DNA of 9,206 bases, from assembly GCA_002433075.1 (NCBI GenBank), contig DJHM01000045.1, forward strand, positions 111,700 to 120,905, in the 5' to 3' direction. Below the pieces are notes generated by a model. The model did no database searches, had not been told where the DNA came from, and was given only the letters and a program-made list of their open reading frames with translations. This document shows, one piece after another, positions 6,818-9,206 of the stretch; within the stretch, counting starts at the first letter, position 1, and the number at the start of each line of letters is the position of its first letter. Both the position numbers and the translations under genes were made by a program. Source of the stretch: Latescibacteria bacterium UBA6620 (lineage in GTDB: Bacteria > Latescibacterota > UBA2968).

Positions 6818-8171
6818 ATCCCACCCTCCATCAGATAGCGCTTAACCTCCGACTCAGGGGTCTCCAACTCAGCGAACTGGAGGTAGCGGCTGATTCTCTC
6901 TGCCTCTCGCACAACGCGGTGTCTACCCACTACGATCTTCTCGGGGTCCGGCCCCTTCGAAAAAGCCTCGGATAGAACTCGGCCATCCATACCTTTCAGC
7001 GTCAGGCCTGACATCCACGCCACCGTCGGCGCGATGTCTACGACACCGCTGGGTGCTGGAGAGACGACGCCCGTTCCGATGTCGGGTCCGGAGATGATCA
7101 ATACCGAAGTCAGATCGAACGGACTGAGAGAGCAGTGGGTGGCAATCGACCCTGGGCCGAACACACGACCGGCTGCGCCATACGGATTCGGCGAATCATC
7201 CCACGCATAACCGTAATAAAGATCTGGCGTTCTGCCGGGGTATCCGATCCTGGCGTCGTCGTGCGAAAACGTACCGGCGGGCTGGGCGCGTTCGGTAAAC
7301 AGGCTGCCCACCCGCCTTTCACTTCGCCCAGGAGGAAGCGGGCGCCCACATCCACGTCTTCTGCCGAAAGGAGCGACCCGTTGGGGACCAACGCTGTCTT
7401 CGCAGGATCCAGCCCGGGCCCGGCCACCCATCCTTCGCCCAGCGGCTCCCCTTCAACCGTGGAGAACCCGTGATCGGATGCAACGATCAGGATGGCGTCC
7501 CCGGGTAGTTTCGAACGGATCCGGCCGAGCCGATCGTCATTTCGCAGGATGGCCTCCAGCGATTGCGGAGCTCCCAGCCCGGCCGGGTGCTGCGTCAGAT
7601 CTGGATCGCAAAGCCACATTATGCCGAAGTCAGGATCTCCACGCAACAATCCTGTCGGTAAATATACTGCAAGCCGCGTCCTTCTAGTCATCTCCGCTCG
7701 AATCTGACCCCGGCAGAGAGCCAACGGAACGTTCCAATTCGGTCGGATAGACAACCCCGCGTGCGTTGATCAACCAGACTGGGTCCTCAGGGTCCTGTAA
7801 CAGTGTAGAACCCGGCGATCCAGCCTCAACGATAGGCCACACCCGCCGGTTGGATTCTCGGAGGCGAGAAGCGACCGTAGGACTGGCGAGTACCCTTCCG
7901 TGGGCTCTTCCCAGCTTTTCCAGGTCCTCGTGGTTACCCGTATCGATCAGCCTATCCAGTCGGCTGTCGAAAAACCGATTGGCGAAGATTCCGTGTCTTT
8001 CTGGATAACACCCGTCGCAATCGACGATGAGTTTACGAGGGTTTCTGAGGGGAATACGGACCGATGGGCATCGAACCGGACGCCACGTTCAGCCACTTCA
8101 CAGAGAAGTGGAGTCAGATCGTTCCGGACGAAATCAGGTCGCAGTCCATCCCAAATCGTAAGGACGATCAT
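6805..8171 (-). pseudogene. Type I phosphodiesterase / nucleotide pyrophosphatase (alkaline phosphatase superfamily), frameshifted three times
   Basis: Reads as one metal-dependent phosphodiesterase/phosphatase spread over two minus-strand frames. Segment 1 (8171 to about 8008): MIVLTIWDGLRPDF with metal-binding Asp and FPSET with the nucleophile Thr (8040-8042). Segment 2 (about 8008 to 7700): YPERHGIFANRFFD, then RVWPIVEAG and VWLINARGVVYPTELE. Segment 3 (about 7700 to 7320): WLCDPDLTQH and VASDHGFSTV. Segment 4 (about 7320 to 6805): VGSLFTERAQPAGTFS, FGPGSIATHCSLSPFD, VVDIAPTVAWMSGL and MDGRVLSEAF. All seven expected metal/nucleophile positions are present, so only indels break it: one base missing near 8008, one extra near 7690-7735, one missing near 7318. 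The start at 8171 is the usual N-terminus for the family; ATG 8276 or TTG 8285 would add 35-38 residues. It ends 13 bases inside the convergent aminotransferase. Recent decay or sequencing error. Confidence 0.85.
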
Positions 8172-8281
8172 AGGAAGATTTCCAACGAGGGCAGGTTGCC
8201 GGGAGTCAAAAACGACCCTAAACAAACGAATCTGGTCAGGATTGGTCAAGGTTCTCAGAGCGTTTTGTAATTCCATAAAAA

Positions 8282-8320
8282 TCAATGGAATGCATATACA
8301 CTCAGACCGTTTATGGGCAT
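8282..8320 (-). CDS. Possible 12-codon leader peptide upstream of the phosphodiesterase
   Basis: An ATG at 8320 follows the strongest ribosome binding site in the window (AAAGGAG at 8332 to 8326, five bases before the ATG). It encodes MPINGLSVYAFH and stops at TGA 8284-8282. The stop overlaps a TTG (8285) in the phosphodiesterase frame, with an ATG six bases further on (8276). It may be a coupled leader peptide, or the original start of the phosphodiesterase separated from it by another indel. The peptide has no run of one amino acid as in classical attenuators. Translation is unproven. Confidence 0.4.
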   Translation of the reverse strand: MPINGLSVYAFH

Positions 8321-8379
8321 TTGTTCTCCTTTAGGCACTGAAGGGCAAAAATCGCTGTAGGCCATAGTAAATTTTTATC

Positions 8380-8409
8380 TTGCGTCAATCTGACGGCCCA
8401 ATCTATATT
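8380..8409 (+). promoter_or_regulatory. Sigma-70-type promoter for the HU-family gene
   Basis: TTGCGT (8380-8385) and TATATT (8404-8409) are separated by 18 bases, with A/T-rich sequence just upstream (8347-8380). This predicts a start near 8416 and a leader of about 30 bases before the ATG at 8448. It is the best promoter match seen in the window. Confidence 0.55.
8383..8395. promoter_or_regulatory. Candidate operator: inverted repeat CGTCA-ATC-TGACG
   Basis: A perfect 5-bp inverted repeat with a 3-base centre overlaps the -35 hexamer and the spacer of the HU promoter. It also contains TTGACG on the opposite strand, facing the phosphodiesterase. Its position between divergent genes fits a repressor or activator site; the regulator is unknown. 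Confidence 0.35.
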
Positions 8410-8418
8410 ACCGCGCAT

Positions 8419-8430
8419 TGGAACGTTCCA
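8419..8430. promoter_or_regulatory. 12-bp perfect palindrome TGGAACGTTCCA in the HU leader
   Basis: A perfect palindrome just after the predicted transcription start and 17 bases before the HU start codon. The inner ten bases GGAACGTTCC recur at 7726-7735 inside the phosphodiesterase sequence. It could be an operator, possibly for autoregulation, or chance. Confidence 0.3.
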
Positions 8431-8447
8431 CCTGTTCGGGAGAAGGA

Positions 8448-8876
8448 ATGACAACAACCAAAAAGGACCTTGCACTCAGAATTTCAGACAAACTGGGTGT
8501 CAAGAAGCAGCTCGCCTATGAGGTTGTCGACACTCTCTTCAAGGCTATGCGCGAGAGCCTGATCGATGGAAATCGCATCGAAATTCGAGGGTTTGGTGTA
8601 CTCGGCGTCAAGGATACGAAGCCCAAACCAGCCGCCAGAAACCCGCGCACAGGTGAGATCGTTTACGTCCCCGCCAGGAAAAAGAGTTACTTCAAGGCGG
8701 GAGTCCTGATAAAGAAGGCCCTGCACAAGCCCCTCGATGAAGCACCCAATGAGAATCCACCTTCGGCGCCATCAGCGACCGACGGTGCCTCCTCCGTCTC
8801 CTCCTCCCCATCTCTGGGGACACCCGGTGAAACCCCCTCCCCGACGGACGACAGCCCTTCCCGGCACCAGCTCTGA
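8448..8876 (+). CDS. HU/IHF-family DNA-binding protein with Ser/Pro-rich C-terminal tail
   Basis: A 142-residue nucleoid-associated protein; residues 1-94 are the HU/IHF core that dimerises and bends DNA. Seen: the helical N-terminus (KKDLALRISDKLGVKKQLAYE), the strand motif IEIRGFGVLGV (45-54), the arm sequence AARNPRTGE (62-70) whose Pro66 is the expected intercalating residue, and VPARKKSYFKAG (74-85). Residues 95-142 form a low-complexity tail of Ser, Pro, Thr, Asp and Glu, unlike the Lys/Ala-rich tails known in actinobacterial HU. The ATG at 8448 is chosen over an upstream in-frame start at 8418 because the family starts here and GGGAGAAGGA lies directly upstream. It has its own promoter and probably forms its own transcription unit. 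IHF alpha/beta or HU cannot be decided. Confidence 0.93.
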   Translation: MTTTKKDLALRISDKLGVKKQLAYEVVDTLFKAMRESLIDGNRIEIRGFGVLGVKDTKPKPAARNPRTGEIVYVPARKKSYFKAGVLIKKALHKPLDEAPNENPPSAPSATDGASSVSSSPSLGTPGETPSPTDDSPSRHQL

Positions 8877-8996
8877 ATAGATAATCACTCGGCCCTTTTA
8901 TCTTCAGGGGGTTGGGCAAAACCCCACAAAAGCCCAAATTAGAGCTTTAGCCTGTGGGCCTTGGCCAGGGCAGGGCGCGAGATATCGGGGGACTGA
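8877..8996 (+). other. Intergenic region with competing short hairpins
   Basis: No gene is seen here. Two mutually exclusive hairpins share bases: GGGGTT/AACCCC (8908-8925) and TTGGGC/GCCCAA (8912-8937). A further GGCC-TT-GGCC lies at 8957-8966. Neither hairpin has a T tract, so they are poor intrinsic terminators. They may end the HU transcript in another way, or be part of the leader of the following reading frame. Confidence 0.3.
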
Positions 8997-9164
8997 TTGG
9001 ACCGTGGAGACATCCGACCGAGCTTACGGGAGATCCGAGATATTCCCACGCAACCGGTGGTTGTCAGCCGAGTTTGGGAAGCCGCGAACGACCAGGATAC
9101 AACGGCTGTGGAGTTGGGCGAGATCGTCGCCCAGGATGTCGCCGTTTCCGCAAAGATCCTTTGA
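8997..9164 (+). pseudogene. HDOD-domain-like N-terminal fragment, ended by in-frame TGA
   Basis: A TTG at 8997, four bases after GGGGGA, opens a 55-codon frame. Its end reads LREIRDIPTQPVVVSRVWEA, then ANDQDTTAVELGEIVAQD and VAVSAKIL. This resembles the start of HDOD signalling domains (LPxLPxVvxrl ... sxxELaxiIxqDpaLtakiLrlvNS). In that family an Arg usually follows the final IL; here the codon is TGA at 9162-9164, and the downstream bases do not restore a clear HDOD sequence in one frame. Either the gene is broken (a C-to-T change plus an indel), or the bases near the edge are wrong. Only about 40 residues carry the match, so the assignment is tentative. No selenocysteine is expected here. 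Confidence 0.45.
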
Positions 9165-9206
9165 CCTTACCCCCTGGATTGTTCCCAGTTTCAGAGTTAG
9201 AATCTG

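Noticed and set aside
8908..8925. Intrinsic terminator for the HU gene
   Set aside because: The GGGGTT/AACCCC stem is followed by ACAAAAGCCC rather than a T tract.
9162..9164. Second selenocysteine UGA in the HDOD-like frame
   Set aside because: The position is normally Arg in HDOD proteins, no SECIS-like hairpin follows at the right distance, and a nonsense change or indel is simpler.

Overview
The window comes from a GC-rich bacterium that I cannot place from sequence alone. An in-frame UGA followed by a SECIS-like hairpin at the left edge implies that the host has the bacterial selenocysteine machinery (SelA, SelB, SelC, SelD). TTG and GTG starts, Shine-Dalgarno sequences and tightly overlapping genes all look bacterial. 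Nothing resembles an insertion sequence, phage, CRISPR array or tRNA.

Left part (1-2764, minus strand): an NAD-linked, molybdenum/tungsten-type formate dehydrogenase module. A fused NuoE-NuoF diaphorase subunit is followed, with an 8-base overlap, by the catalytic alpha subunit. The alpha subunit appears to stop at 31-33, but the reading frame continues to the window edge with the motif expected after selenocysteine, so this is almost certainly a selenoprotein gene cut off by the window. Together the subunits would oxidise formate and pass electrons through Fe-S clusters to FMN and NAD+, or run in reverse.

Middle (2776-5531, minus strand): a compact operon of a NagD-like HAD phosphatase, an AMP-forming acyl-CoA synthetase (ATGA overlap) and a single-domain STAS anti-sigma-factor antagonist. 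It is closed by a strong intrinsic terminator directly in front of the formate dehydrogenase genes. The acyl-CoA synthetase has Gln where the catalytic A10 lysine is expected.

Right part (5609-8285): a plus-strand class V aminotransferase and a convergent minus-strand type I phosphodiesterase/alkaline-phosphatase-superfamily gene, with 3' ends overlapping by 13 bases. Both keep their catalytic motifs, but the sense jumps between reading frames twice in the first and three times in the second. These are single-base indels from recent decay or from sequencing error.

Far right (8282-9206): a divergent regulatory region with two palindromes and a 12-codon mini-ORF with an excellent ribosome binding site. 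It is followed by a plus-strand HU/IHF-family DNA-binding protein with an unusual Ser/Pro-rich acidic tail, about 120 bases with competing hairpins, and a short HDOD-like reading frame that ends at an in-frame TGA near the edge.

The candidates most worth checking are the selenocysteine formate dehydrogenase, the K-to-Q acyl-CoA synthetase paired with a STAS protein, the terminator in front of the fdh genes, and the run of frameshifts limited to the right third. I found no convincing wholly new system.
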